Shown here: positions 33,225 through 46,804 of the stretch, piece by piece
Layout of the letters: each line of letters begins with the position of its first letter
Numbering within the stretch: the first letter of the stretch is position 1
Source: Ceratodon purpureus
Lineage: Eukaryota; Streptophyta; Bryopsida; Pseudoditrichales; Ditrichaceae
Direction: 5' to 3'
Length of the DNA: 64,000 bases
Assembly: GCA_014871385.1 (NCBI GenBank)
Contig: CM026426.1
Location: 65,816,716-65,880,715 of the forward strand
The notes under the pieces: generated by a model
The model's input: the letters and a program-made list of their open reading frames with translations, nothing else
The model's database searches: none
Told to the model about the DNA's origin: nothing
Made by a program: the position numbers and the translations under genes

Positions 33225-36200
33225 GTGCTCCTATATCTTCACCAATATCTACAACAAAAAAACTACTCTCCTTTGCGGCACATAATATATACCATCATTC
33301 CAACCATTAATCCTTTAATAAATATATGCAACAATATATTAGCCCAATCCAATGCCCATAACTTCTACATTGAATGGAGAAACACCCTTGTCACCAACCT
33401 ATCTAATCTCAATAATCCCTCCAGGAGTCATATCTTCACAAAACATCTATATTCAAAATCCATTGAAAACCATTAAGACCTAATATTTCCAAAAAATTCC
33501 ATACACAAAGAATTATACAACTTCATGCATAGCCAAGAAATTCCACCTGCTCTAGTCACACTCCAAAGGAAATTTTCTTTTCTATCAACGAGTCTAATAA
33601 ACGCATCAATATAATGCTTTTAAAACCTAATGGAATTCTCTCATCCACCTCCACTGCCACACATACATGCACAAACAATTAAAATAAACATCAATACTAT
33701 TCAAGAAACAAATCCATCATCGCTTAATACTGCCTAATTCAATCATCAAAGCCTTATAAACAGCTCATTAACCAACACAACAAATATGAGTATTCAAGAA
33801 ACAAAATCTACAACCACAAAATCCTTAAAATACATTCAAAATCTATTTCTACAATACAAACTCGTCTTTTACAATACATATGCATTCACAAGGTGCATTC
33901 AATATTGTATGCTCAATACACCAGGACGAGGTGGACTACTCACACAACAAATATGCATTCCCTAGTAACATCGAGAAAATTTCTACACAAGCAAATATCT
34001 TACCTTATCTTAAAATAAAAAAAATAGACAACCCATCATTACAAGCATGGTCAATCGTCCACATGTACATGCCTAGACACCGAAAGACATTAGACTCATT
34101 CCAATCATAAAAGATACAATTACTAATGTAATTTCTGATTTTCCAAACCATACATATATCTTTTGCAGTGATTTTATCCGAGATATTGCACTCATTGGCA
34201 GACAAAATGACTACTTCAACACACCACCACAAGAAGACTTACAATATAAAACTTTTACCAAATCCCTAAATTTGGAATACATCCCAACTAACACCACATT
34301 CTCAAGATAAGGCAAAATTAACTACACAACTACTAGTTTAATAATGGCTTTTATATCCACTTACCAAACAATAATATATACTCTTTTACAACCAACATAA
34401 ATATGAACCTCAATTTGGACCACTATCCAATCACCTTTGACATCCCACACACTATCCTTGAAGCCAAACTATCCCACCTACAAACAACATACAAATTAGA
34501 ATCCTAAACCATATACCGTTCAAAAATCTAGAAAATTTTAATATAGAGTTCTTTGAATAGAACTCCATATAAATTGACAATTTAACCACACTTTTAACAA
34601 ACCACAATCACCTCACCTATACCCAATGACAAGAAGCTTGTATCTCATTAGACGACATTATAGAGAAAATCTGACAAACTAAAGTAAAAAAGATGCAAAG
34701 CAGCTCCACATCTACACCTTACAAAATGAACAACTCAACAAGATCGTTTCTATTACGCAAACTAGCTAAACTATGACAAAAATAGCCACCTATCATTCAA
34801 TAAGGAAAGCCTTATACATTACAAAATAATATCCTAACTAGCAAATTCACCATATGCTTGACAAAATACAGCACCATCTACATGTACAAATCCCCAACCC
34901 ACCAATAACAAACATTGACTTAGATGAATGGATTATTACCATTGTTGATATAGCAAAAATAGTTAATAAAAAATCAAGAAAAATAACACTAAAGAATGCA
35001 TACGAAAAAACATATCAAAATATAGCTACTCTACAAAAAAGGCCTAAGAAAGTCAATTGATAAGTCTTTACAAATTCTAAAACATCGTCCTTTGATTGTA
35101 TCATGAATAGACAAAACATATTAACCAACCTTGAAGACATTGCACAAGAAATACATATACAACAATTTATTCGTAATTGGCCTACAGTTTCCACATGCTA
35201 CTATTAACAAACCCATTCACCACGTCGTACATGCAAGATAAGACAATATTTGTCGCACAATCTTGGCTGCTTCAGTACCAGGGTTGTCTTAACGGACGGA
35301 CATGGGCCAAATCTGGCGAACCAGATGGCACTTCCGACGGACGGACCGGTCAGTTGTCGACATTTATGGTACATAGCGGTCCGCTAGAAAAAAATTAACA
35401 TGAATATATCTTCAATATGTGCAAGATAATCTTCACTATATGCAAGATTGGAACGGTCAACCATGAATTGACCAATAACGGACCGGACATGACCCTTAAC
35501 GGACGGACATGCGGACCGGACGGACGGTCCGGTCCTCTGGTCCTGTGAACAACCTGATGCTTTACTGTAGACCAACGTGGAGAATCACATATACTACTTG
35601 ACACTTACTTCGACCAAGAAGCATATGACTTGTATCTCAAAAACCTTGGAAATAATAAAGCATTGGGACTTGACAAAATTCTCAACTCAATTTTGTTAAA
35701 TATGACACAACGATTTTATAAACTAATGTTTTTAATTTTCAAACACTTCTATAAACAAAACCAAATCTTTGCCTCATGGAAAACAAGTTTCATAGTTTTT
35801 ATTCTACAAAAATGGTGATCCATGACAATTTACAAACCATAGACGTATTGCATTAGCTAATACCATATACAAACCCTGCACAAGCACGTTAACATCAATC
35901 TTTTTTGCCTACAAAGAAAAACACCAAATATTATACGATAGTCAAGAAGGATTTAGAGTAGAAAGAGGTACATCTAGAGAATTGCAAGTACTTATTGCCC
36001 CATTAGAAAACGCAAGAACCACATACCAAGATATATACATTCTTTACATCGACTTCAAGAATGCGTTTGGATCCATTGACCATGCAAGACTTCTCGTCAA
36101 TAATGAAAGACCTTGGATACCCAAGAGATGCCATAAACCTAATTGGAACATAAACTCACAATCCACCACTATTGTCATTCGAGATCATTTTGATTAATAA

Positions 36201-37560
36201 CAACATATACCCATTCAAAGAAGTACAATACAAGGTGATTCTCTCAGCCCATAATTATTTATTATATTCCTAGGATCGCTCATTAGATGGCTACAACAAG
36301 GAAATAATGGATACACATTTGATATATTTGAAATGAGGTTCTCATCCACAACATATGCTGGTGACTTGGCAACAATTGCAAATGAACAAAAATCACTACA
36401 ATCACAAATGAACAGACTAAACAAATCTTGTAAATGGCCCGGTATGGACCTTGGCATACTCAAATTTGCAGTCATTGGGTGTTAAAATAAATCTAAAATG
36501 AGTTGTAGAGCCTTTAAAGGCCAAAATAAATTTACCAGCATAAACTATAGAAATCAATCTAATAGTCCTTAATCAAAATTAACCATACACATACCTAGGA
36601 ATAAACCTCGCCCCTTTAGTAAAATGGATAATAGATACGCACCACAACCGCTAAAGTCATAAAACAATGGAGAGACCTTGCAGCTTACCCAACCTTTATA
36701 AAACAAAAAAATCAGTATAGCAGACATAGTAATACGTGGTGGAATTGCATACAGCCTCTACATAGTACCATACTCACTACCGGCTATTAAATAATTTAAC
36801 AAAAAATTGTAGCCTTCCACAAAACAACATGTGTACTACCAAAATGCACATCTAATATTTATGCAACTTCCTCACGACCTATTTGGAATAGAAGAATTTG
36901 CATTAAAAAAGCGGGTACTTACTATGTATTAATGAACAACTCTAACATGCCCCTAATGATAAAGGCAAACTTGTAAAAATTTACTATGGACTAATTCAAT
37001 TTATATTGGCAAAAAGATTATCTAAAAAGTACAATAGAAAAATTCTTACTAAACCCTTCTCATCTACAAATTGCTTGGATGAAAGAAGCCTAAAAGTTAC
37101 AAAGGCTAAATTCCAAAACATTACTTAAACTATTACAGAAACTACTACTATACAATATAACTGCGCTAGATCAAATCACCTTAGCCAATGGCCTCAATAT
37201 GATGATCTTAGACGATTTTAAAATTTATCACTTTAATTCCATCAAACTCATTAAAGTTGATTAAATGTTTTCCAACAAATATTTTATCACCCATCTTGTC
37301 ACCTAAGATGCATACAACCATGCCTCTGATACCACCCTCCACAAACCTTGAAAAATGACTACATGATAATTAATCAGAACATCAATTCCCACCAACTAGA
37401 TCCCCCAATATATCCACCAAATCAACCTCACCTCCATCAACCTCCTCCAATTGGAAACATTCTTAAACATCCCAACCAAATTTCCATACATACAACACTT
37501 GATCACAAACAACGACATAATACGAACTCAAATGGTATAAAGAGAAACCATACATCATAC
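33225..37560 (+). pseudogene. LINE (non-LTR retrotransposon), decayed, endonuclease and reverse transcriptase
   Basis: No long ORF survives, but the plus-strand frames can be followed in order. An endonuclease-like part at about 33880-34480 includes AWSIVHMYMPRHRKTL and, in another frame, FCSDFIRDIALIG, recalling the GDFN motif of APE endonucleases. Reverse transcriptase at about 35560-36480 includes FKHFYKQNQIFASWKTS, RRIALANTIYKPCTSTLTSI, ILYIDFKNAFGSIDHARLL (motif A), IQGDSLSP (motif B) and TYAGDLATIANEQ, where the usual YADD has become YAGD. A later block at 36590-37560 includes TYLGINLAP and FKIYHFNSIKLI, both also found in the opposite-strand copy at 42020-46170. Many TAA/TAG codons and frame changes show it is dead. 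A MITE (35277-35558) interrupts it just before the reverse transcriptase. Confidence 0.82.
35277..35558. mobile_element. MITE inserted in the LINE, hAT-like ends
   Basis: Ends CAGGGTTGTC and, reversed, CAGGTTGTTC, beginning with the CAG common in hAT ends. CGGAC-type words are repeated at both ends (GGACGGACATG, CGGACCGG). The flanks GCTTCAGT and GCTTTACT agree in 6 of 8 positions, a possible worn 8-bp duplication. LINE coding sequence resumes immediately after it. Confidence 0.55.
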
Positions 37561-39303
37561 CTATACAAATGAAAAATGCAAAACAATGACACATATAATA
37601 CTTGGCGCACCCACAGAGACTTGTTCCCTTAGAGAGACGCCAATACTTGTCTCCATAACACCAAAGTACTAACCCATTATTACACCAAAAGACAACATAA
37701 ATTCTTTTTAAACTTAATAAATGCTTAGTTCTCCATTAAACAACAAAGAGTTACAAGATACACTACCCTCCTACAATCATTCCACTGGCACATATCTTTA
37801 TTAATGAATGACTCCATATCCTTTTCCTCAATATAATTGTTTTAAAGTAATAATTGCAAAGAAAAAACATAAGCTCAATCCTCTCGTTTGTGTCAAAAAA
37901 AAATTTAAAATATAAGCTCTCATCCATTAATTGCACTTCCATGGTCACATTTTGATAAAATGTTAATTCCAACCTCTTTTAAATATTTCAGTGTCCTTTC
38001 AAATTTTCTATGCAGTTCTCTACTTCCTCTGGTAGATTTTGCAGAGTAGTGTTTGTCTCATGAAGACTAAGTCTGTAATGACAACCTCGTTTTTTAATTA
38101 TTGAATATTCTATTATTGTGGCACTAATAAAGAAATTCAACTGGTATGCGTATGATCACAAATAATCACTCTTGGGACCCAGTAGCATGATTTTTGAAGT
38201 AGTGATCTGAAAGCCAACGAAATTAAAGCAATATCAGCAATTTCAGATTTTATGTTTTGTTGAAAACAAAATATAATATTATGTATTTAGTGATTTTTAG
38301 TTTTCATACAAAACATGCTGCTAGAAAGTACATCATTGTAATTTTAAATTATTGATTCTGATAGTGATGGTTCATGAATTTATTACAATCATGTACAGAA
38401 GTTACTATAAACTGGAATTTATTATGTCATGGCATAACATCCTATCTGACCACACTAAGTTAAATCTTCATATATTGCGGGCCACTATATTCACGAGAGG
38501 TATAAGTATGTTAGTCATGAATAATGTAATTGAAAATTCTATATATTAATATTATTTATGCCACTTTTCTTCATCAAACCCACTATAATTTTGAACTAGC
38601 TGTAAACGCTATGAAGAAAATTTGGAGAAAAATAAAGTAATGACACTTAAAAGGATAAAAGTAAATCATGATTTATCATAATCTTTGGCCATTTCAATTG
38701 TGAATTCGACAAGAATGGACATGATTGAGTAAAAAACAAAGTGCCACTAAATTTTAGGAATAAAAATATGATATGAAAGCATCATAAATTTAGAAACATC
38801 ACTTATTTATTATTACCACCAATGCAAAAATCTTTAATAACTATGATATTTTGGATGAATTGGAATGCTCAAATGCTATAATAGCAAAATTATCGAAGTT
38901 GTACTACCAAATTATATGACAATTATGATTTGTTTCTTCAAAACCAATTATTAGTGATCTTTTAGCCAATCAAATATAAACAAAATATTCTATTATTACT
39001 ATGAGAATATAAGAAAATATTTTCATAGTACACTGGAAACTAAAATGTATCATTTATAATCTTGTAAATGAAATTACATGAAAAATACAAATCCATCAAT
39101 TTTGTTTTGGTTCAAGAAACCAAACTTTTTAAAAAGTTACATCTTTTAAAATACAAATAAATAAAAACTTGGTAATATATATATATATATATACATATAT
39201 ATACAAATAAATAAATATATATATATGACCTTTATATTCTCTAATCAAAGGGTTTTTTTATCTTTTTTGAATTGTCATTCTTAAGGAATTAAGAATTAGA
39301 TGG
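37561..39303. other. AT-rich spacer with a TA microsatellite at about 39172-39228
   Basis: No gene seen. The first few hundred bases may be LINE 3' remains. From about 39172 there is a run of TA dinucleotides broken by TACA and AAATAAA. Confidence 0.45.
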
Positions 39304-39549
39304 ATGTTTGAGCATGAAAAAAATTTGGACCAAGAACAAGATTATGTCACAAATAGAAGTAAGATTTTGAGCGAAAAAGACAAAGAGATACTAAAAGTGG
39401 AACATGAACTTTACACTAAAGCAAAATGTCACGAAGTACAAATTCAAATGGCTGAAATTGATAAAGAAGAAATTCTTCAAAGTCTTAGAGATCAAGAAGC
39501 ATTAAATCTCAGGGAGATGCATGATTATTTTGAAGCAAAGGTTTTGTAA
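39304..39549 (+). CDS. Small charged coiled-coil ORF, unrecognised, probably a fragment
   Basis: An ATG-started 81-codon frame in very AT-rich DNA. It is rich in Glu and Lys (ILSEKDKEILKVEHELYTKA, QIQMAEIDKEEILQSLRDQE), consistent with an amphipathic helix or coiled coil. The protein-like composition is unlike the random AT-rich frames around it, but nothing else supports expression. It may be an exon or a remnant of a transposon protein. Confidence 0.3.
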   Translation: MFEHEKNLDQEQDYVTNRSKILSEKDKEILKVEHELYTKAKCHEVQIQMAEIDKEEILQSLRDQEALNLREMHDYFEAKVL

Positions 39550-39895
39550 CAAAACTAGATTTAGCCAGCTCTAATACTGTGTTTCACAAGCTATAAATGT
39601 TTTTGAAACATAAGAGACCAGATTATCAAAATGCAACAGTAAATCTTTCAAAGTGCTGAACTCTAAAAAGAATTTTCGTCTTGAATCAAAATCTATATCT
39701 ATAAAATTAAAAAATATTGTATTAAAATAATAACCAAGGGTTTGTAAGCAAATAAAGAAAAATAAGATTGTTTCACATGCTAGATGATTTCATTTGTTCT
39801 TATATGATTTTCCCAAGTTCAAATTGAATCTACAATTCAATTTTGGAAAAACATTTATGGATCAAAATTAAAGAAATATCACTATATGTTGTTAA

Positions 39896-40817
39896 CCCCT
39901 AAAGGACCATTGTCCTAGAATGGGCAATTTAAAAATTTGAGCAGGTACATGTGATCTCAATTTTAGATATTTTTTTTTGAATTTTTTGTGAATGTAGGCC
40001 ATAACAAGAACTTTGAGGGATTTTTTAATTTATTTTTTTAATTGGACATTTATAAAAATAGTTATGGTATCCAAAGTGGAAATTTCTGTTCGGCGAGCAA
40101 TTTGGGCCGCCATGCTAAATACATCTGTTACCTCTGAGAATATTTCTATAAATAATTTATGATGTCATCTTTGAGATTTCTAAAAAAAAATCTTTGAGAA
40201 CAAAATGTTCACTCCACAATATATCAAAGTTTTCTTACCGTTTCAGGCACTGTGCTAAAAAGACTTATTCTTTCCTTCTAGAAAAGTTTTTAAAAATACT
40301 ATTTTAGTTTTTTTCTTTTTATGAATTTAAATATGGATATCAATCTTTACTTTGACCATTTGGATTGGAACTTTGTTGAATATTGTAATTTCTGGGAAAG
40401 AAATAAGAATTAGCATTCTTGTGTATTCAACTGAATAAAAATATTGTTTTCAACAAGCTACATTTGACTTTTATGTGTAATTTTTTTTTTTAAAAAGTTA
40501 GCTAACCTAGTCTCCTTTGACATGCTCCAAAACCTTCAAATTCCATAATGCAAAAAACCTAAGAAAAATAAAATTAGAGTGTGTGATCCTAGTCAAAAAC
40601 GTGTGAGAAACGTTTATTTTCAAATTTCAAGTGCTATTATCTTCTAATCTCTACGGTCGATTATGATGAATTTTTTTAAGTCGTTTACTACAATAATCTA
40701 GTTAGAGATCTTACGGTTATAATTAGAAAATAATGATTTTTTAGTCATTCATGCTTTAAACATTGGAAATAATTTTGGAGTGTTTTTTGGTGAAACATAG
40801 TCAAAGTACTTTGGGGG
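39896..40817. mobile_element. Second, older copy of the TTAA-type element, about 922 bp
   Basis: Left end CCCCTAAAGGAC after TTAA (39892-39895); right end reversed CCCCCAAAGTAC, followed by TTAT (worn TTAA). Length is close to the 916-bp copy. On the reverse strand it shares ATAACCGTAAGATCT about 110 bases from the end, at nearly the same place as in 25897-26812, so it is the inverse orientation. Otherwise strongly diverged. Confidence 0.5.
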
Positions 40818-40821
40818 TTAT

Positions 40822-42019
40822 AATGCCTGTGAAGATGATTAATTGTAAGATTAAATTAGTTAAACTTTGTCCCCACCTACAGAAAGAATTTTCAAAAACC
40901 AACTAAGGTTCATTTCTTGGAAGGTGAATTCTTCGGTTCCGTTTTTTGCAAATTAATTAACAATAGACTCAGATGCCTCAAAACTTATTAATCATCCTGA
41001 AAAATGATTCATTACTTTCATGATTTCTTAATTTATATTTATTCTTTCTTCTATTTCTGACCGACCTGACCATGCTATAGATGTAGTGGTGTACGTTGTT
41101 TCTTGTAACGGGTCTAATGAATCATTCAAAAGCATTTGAGATAACAAGTAATCCAAATTGAGACATCATTTTCAATTATCAGCATTTGTATGTAGTAGCT
41201 ATAATCGGATTCAACAATTTAAATCCGATTGAAATAATGGACTGACAATGTATGATTTGCAAGAAGTAAGTGACCATGACTCACATCTTGAGACATTTTT
41301 TTGACGTGCTTCAAGGAAACACTATCCCAAAGGAGAAAGGTGTACGTTGAGTTGATGCTTCAAAAGAGAATCATTTAAAGCACCATTACTACTAGATAGA
41401 AGAAGAATGGCATTAGAGATACAATATTTAATGCTTGTGACAAGTCCAACTTACGTTGCCGGAATCCAAAGATGTGCCCCATATAAAAAGAATGTGCACT
41501 ACACCATACATGCCTCTAAGAAGAGAAACTTTGGTCTCCAAAGGGGACCAACGTGAATGAAGTGTCTCTTTGTTCCATCCCTATACATATGTCCAATGGA
41601 CAAAGGAAGAGAAGTAAAGCACTACTCCCCCCTTTCAAGAATAGACACTTTAGTGACAAGTAACAGGTAACAGATAAACCAAATTTACAAATGAGAGCTA
41701 ATTGGTATAAGCCCAGTTTAGCGCACAAGTCTAAATGCCAAGCCATGAGCTCATTGTTGGTTGGAGAAAAAGTTATACTTATTTAACCAGTCCGAGCTTA
41801 AACCCTAGTGGACTTGTTTGAGCAAAAATGAGAATGTAATAGTTTGCTACCATTGGGTGAGCAATCGCAACTAATAAAGGAGTTGTACCAACCAACAACC
41901 CACCACATGCGTGACAAGAGACATTACACATGTTGCTGACATTCAATAAAGTGGCTTTAGCTACTAAAATGTTTTTTGGATTCAACTAGAGGGGTCTTGT
42001 ATTTCAGGTAGAGGTTGAT
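40822..42019. other. AT-rich spacer
   Basis: No supported gene. The minus-strand ORFs at 41516-41746 and 41779-41985 show no family features. Confidence 0.35.
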
Positions 42020-45000
42020 GGCTTTCAAGTCTTTTTTTGTAGAGGAGGATAGACATGGCATATTGTACAACAATAGTATTGATGTTTTTAAGGTATTTTG
42101 GATGGTTGGCGTAGATATTTTGAAATTCTTTTTCAAGTAATTTCATTGATGAAATGTGTTCTGTAGCTGTAGCGCCTACTATAATAACAAAAAGATGTCA
42201 AGTTTCGAGCCTCTAGCAACAATATCTTCTATAAATGGTCTGTATTTGTTAGCTTTAGCTTCAAGTCTTTCTAGTGAAAATCTATTATTACATGTGAATT
42301 CAATGAGTTGTATGGTGAGATTTTGATCAATATTTGTAGGCGGTTCAATTTTAATGTGGTGATCCTTTAATGCAAAGAATGTCGGGTCCAAATCTTGAGT
42401 TACAAGGATATCTTTGGTTTCCTCATGTGCATAGCAATAACGGTATTTTTTTGAGGATTCTTCTTGAAGGTGCCCGTGTTTATGAGAGTGTAATGTTGGA
42501 ATTTCCTGGATGAAATTGGTAGTTCTTTTACTTTCCATACTGCTTTGATATCACTACTGGAAAGGAAGTCCTTCCCCTCCAAAAAAAATGGAGGAATCGA
42601 TAACAGTTCCTCCATTTGTTACCGATTCCTCCATTTTTTTTGGGAGGGGAAGGACTCTCTTTCCAGTAGTGTATGTCTCTTGACGTGATGTAAATGTATA
42701 TGTTGTTGCCTACATGTGAGAAGTACGTGCAACATGTATCAAGTTTGTATGAATTACAAATAAAGAAAGCAATGGAGGGATATCTTTGTTTACCAAAGAA
42801 GGGTTGTTTTTTGGCATGGCCTATATAAGTTCCCATACATAATTTAACAAGGCATGATTTCTATTTGTCCATAATAATAGGATTGTTTCAAAGTTCGTTG
42901 GAAAGTTCTTTATCAATGTCTTCATGACTTGTCAATTTACCAATATGGAAGGTTTGTATGACTATAATTTCTTAGTTGTTTATCCTGTCACCGTTTTATG
43001 ATTTATTTTCCTAGAAATCTAACGAGACCTTTGTCTGGCATGTTTATCATGGATGGCCATTCATCTTTTTGATAATAGTGTAGTGTGGCATCGACATGTT
43101 TATATAATGTCAACATCTGCTCTTACTTTGTATAGTGTGATTGGTTGTAAGCATTTTTGAAAGCAAATGTACTCCTACTATAGAAGCAAGTGTGACTTGG
43201 TCGGGATGGCTATTGTGTAGTGAGGGGTGTTTTATTTGTGTGTTTAGTAGATATAATAGATTTAAACTATTCGTGAAACAATATGCAAATTCAATTGGAT
43301 ATTGAACATTGATAATTTGTAATGTTTTGTGGATGGCAATTATGTCTCTTTGTAGAATATTTTGATGACCATGGAGTCTTTTGGCAATGCAAAGTCTTTT
43401 AGGGCTATAGATGTCATATTTAGATTCCCCCCTTTTCCATATTCTAGGTAGAATTTCTTTAGGTTTTTTTAATGAACCATTAGTGTGATTGTGAGTGGAA
43501 CTTTAGTGGTAATTAACTTTGATAATTAAGGGGTTTAAGTATACATCATTTATTAAATGTTGGGGTGGTATTGGAATAAGTAAGTTTGGACCACTTTTTG
43601 CTAGAATTGAAAGGAGTATTTGAAGGAGTGTGTGGCTATTTGTGTATGTAATTGTTGTATTGAGAGGTTATTTACTATACGTATGAATTGAATTAGTTGT
43701 TCAAAGGTTCCTGTATTGTTGATTTGGTGGTGTATGCAGAATATTTTAAGTGTAGGGAGTTCTTTTCTAGGTATGTTAAGTTCCAAGGGTATTGTAGGTT
43801 CTTCATATATAATGGTATCTCCAACAGAGTGGGCAGTAATGTGTATATCTGGGATTGGGCCAGTATGTGGATTAAAGTATTGGTACCAAATGGTATCTTG
43901 GGAGATGAGTACTGTCATGGTATTTGGATCTTTTTTGGCGGCAAGATGGGCCTGATGGTTGGCTTTTTGTAAGTTTGTTGCATTAGCAGGGTGGACATAG
44001 CCTATTCCCTTCCATTTATAGTTGAAGGCTTTTCCTAGGCATCAGAATATTTGATTAGATGAGAATGATGAGTAGAATTGATTAAGTTGTGTGGGACATA
44101 TGATTGGAGATGTTGAATGATGTTATAAGAAAGTCTATATAGGGGGAGTTTTAGAAGGTCATTTTTGGAGTTGATAGTTTATATGGGGTGAGTGTTAGAA
44201 GGTCATTTTTTGGAATGCGGTATTTGTATCTTTGGTATAACCATACAATTTTAATTTCAAATGATTGTATGGATGATTCTAGTCTGTGTGAAGTATTTTG
44301 TGCTAGTTGGTATTATTTCTATACCTGATGTAATGTGGTTTTGGAAATGGTGATGAGGTGTCGGCCATTGCCTTTGTATATGTGGGCAATATCAAACTGT
44401 GTTTGAATAGTATTGGTGTTGGTTTCTATATTGCTTTCAAGGTTGCATACATTTAAAGATACGTGCGCTAGTAGGACAATTGTTGCGGGGGTAACAAATA
44501 TTATATCTCGATGTTGTTTGATGAGGAAGTAGGCATTCATTAAATTTGAGAAACGGTTATGTTGTCTTTTGGTGTAGTATTAAGTTAGTAATGTAGTGTT
44601 ATGATGACAATTGTTAGTGTCACTCCAAGGGAATAGGTCTCTTTGAGTTTGCCATTTGTTATATGTGTTATTGTTTCTCATTATCCATTGGTATACATAT
44701 GTTGTATTGTATTTTGTTATTCCTTGAGTATTGTTGTACTGCCTTTATTTAATATCAAGGATTATATGAATTAGAAATTTTCTAGGGGCAAGGGAGCTTG
44801 AGGTGGGTGAGGTGGGTTTAAGGGATGCAGTGGAGGTGTGATAAGTTCAAGAAGAATGTTGTGATTTACAACGATATAATTATTTTTTAAGTTTCTTGGG
44901 GGATGGTGGTTAGGCCATGGTTGTTGGCATTGTGGGAGGCAAGATAAGTGATAAGATAGTTGTTGGACAATGTTTCTTATAAAAAGTTTGATGAGGTTAG

Positions 45001-46170
45001 AGTGGTAAATTTTGAAGTTGTTTGGGCTCATGATATTAGGACCATTAGGTAAAGTGATTTGCTTATTTTCAATTTTATTGTATGGTAGTAGTTTTTGTGG
45101 TAGTTTAAATGATATTTTAGGATTTAGTCTATAGATGTTTTCGGCTTTTTTCATTCTCGAAGATGAGAAGGATTTTATATAAAATTGTCTATTGTACTTT
45201 TTAGGTGGACTCTAGCTTTTTCTTTGAATATGAATAATGTTCTCCTAATAGGTAACTTGACACAACGGTGATATTTAATAAGAGGTATTTCTTCAAAGCC
45301 TCCAATTTTTGCTAGTATGAATTGTAGTAGGTCATTGTATATATTTCCTAGTCTTCTTTTGTCATTATAAACATGATGGAGTTGTTCTCCTATACAACTT
45401 CAGCAAGTGTTTTTGAATGAGAAGGCTGCTATTCCATATAGATCATCGAGGAGTTAATGGTTAAATTTGACATGTATTTAGGTAGTCCAATCATTGTTTT
45501 GTGAAGGGCTATAATCTTTGAGTCTAGTTTTTTGATGGCACGTAGGGAGTATGGTACTATGTAGAAGCTATATGCAATCCCACACATATAATAGTGTCTG
45601 CCATTGATTTTTTTTGTGTTATATTGGTTGGGCAGTTTGCAAGTTCTTTGTATTGCTTTATAACTTTCATAGTAGTGGTATAAATTTGTGTTTTCCATTT
45701 TAGTGATGACGCAAGGTTTATTCCAAGATATGTATTTGGTCCCAAGAAACTTGGAGAGGTTGGTTTCTATAGTTTATATTGGAGGCTTGGATTTGTGATG
45801 TAAAATAATAAGGGACTTACTTTGGATTAGTTTGGGCATCCAATGATTGCACACCTAGGTATTCCAAAGCCATGCCATCCCATTTGCAAAATTTGTCAAG
45901 TTTGTTATCAAGGTTTGTATTTTGCATTTTTTAATGGAAAGAGGTTGTGTTGCTACCAAAGTGTTCATTGCTGAATATAGAAGTGGATTGTGAGTATATA
46001 TTTCCAATAAGACTTATAACGTCAGTTGGATATCTAAGTTTTTTTTAATTATTGCTATAAGTCTTACATGGTCAATTATGGATTTAAAGGCATTTCTAAA
46101 TTCTATGTCACGGATGTATATATCTTGATTCATAAACCTTACATGGACGAGGCTATTGTGCGTGCGGAGA
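42020..46170 (-). pseudogene. LINE copy on the minus strand, decayed, reverse transcriptase core deleted
   Basis: Read from 46170 downward: DIYIRDIEFRNAF near 46120 corresponds to reverse-transcriptase motif A of the plus-strand copy. GNIYSQST-like sequence follows, and then near 45930 the frame jumps to LDKFCKWDGMALEYLG. The part holding motifs B and C (GDSLSP and YADD) is therefore missing. TYLGINLASSLKWKTQIYTT (near 45730) and NNFKIYHSNLIKL (near 45010) match the plus-strand copy. IEFTCNNRFSLERLEAKANK (near 42250) would be the C-terminal end. The two copies therefore face each other. Stops and frame changes throughout. Confidence 0.72.
42552..42671. mobile_element. 120-bp near-palindromic CACTA-type MITE
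   Basis: Ends CACTACTGGAAAG on both strands, with pairing continuing inward (AGTCCTTCCCCTCC, then A-rich, then TGGAGGAATCG). TAT flanks both sides (42549-42551 and 42672-42674), a 3-bp duplication. Almost the whole element can fold into one hairpin. It sits in the 3' part of the minus-strand LINE. Confidence 0.85.
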
Positions 46171-46804
46171 GCGATGAGCGGTAAGTTCTAGATTATCTTC
46201 TCTAAATATAATTGAAATTAAGACCTATGATTGTGGATATCCATCGAGAATTGGGTCCCATGGCCGTAGAAAACTTATAACGACTACACTAGAGAGTTAG
46301 GGTCTATGGTCGTGGAAATTTTGGATGTATAACTGTTGGAAGAGTGGATGTATAACCATGGAAATTTTTTAGTCAATAAATAGTGATTAATCTTTTCTGT
46401 GATTTATGATAAAGGATGATAATGATTCTTCTTTGTACGGACTTTATTAAAGTTATGCAACTATGACCAAAAAGACACATACAATTTTAGTAAATTTCAA
46501 AATCATGATTTTTACTATTTCAATGTTGAGGAACTTTTAAGTTTCAGTAAAATCATGATTATTGTTTCTAGATAAATGAGCCTTGCAATACTAGTCAAAG
46601 AAGACATATAGTATTGAAAAGAATGTACTTAGTGTTTCATGAATGTTGCCTTACTACTTAGTCAAAAAGAAAGTTGCTCATTGAACAAAAAGGTCATACA
46701 GCTTTGGATGATAGAAATAAAGGTGGTACGTCAAATATCTAGGAGTGGCCTTTTTAGTCTCTCTACTTCACTATCAATTCAAGTAATGAATACATACGTT
46801 TTTT
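46171..46804. other. Spacer between LINE copy and transposase pseudogene
   Basis: AT-rich; nothing recognised. Confidence 0.4.

Noticed and set aside
39172..39228. Centromeric or telomeric repeat
   Set aside because: It is a simple TA microsatellite of under 60 bp.
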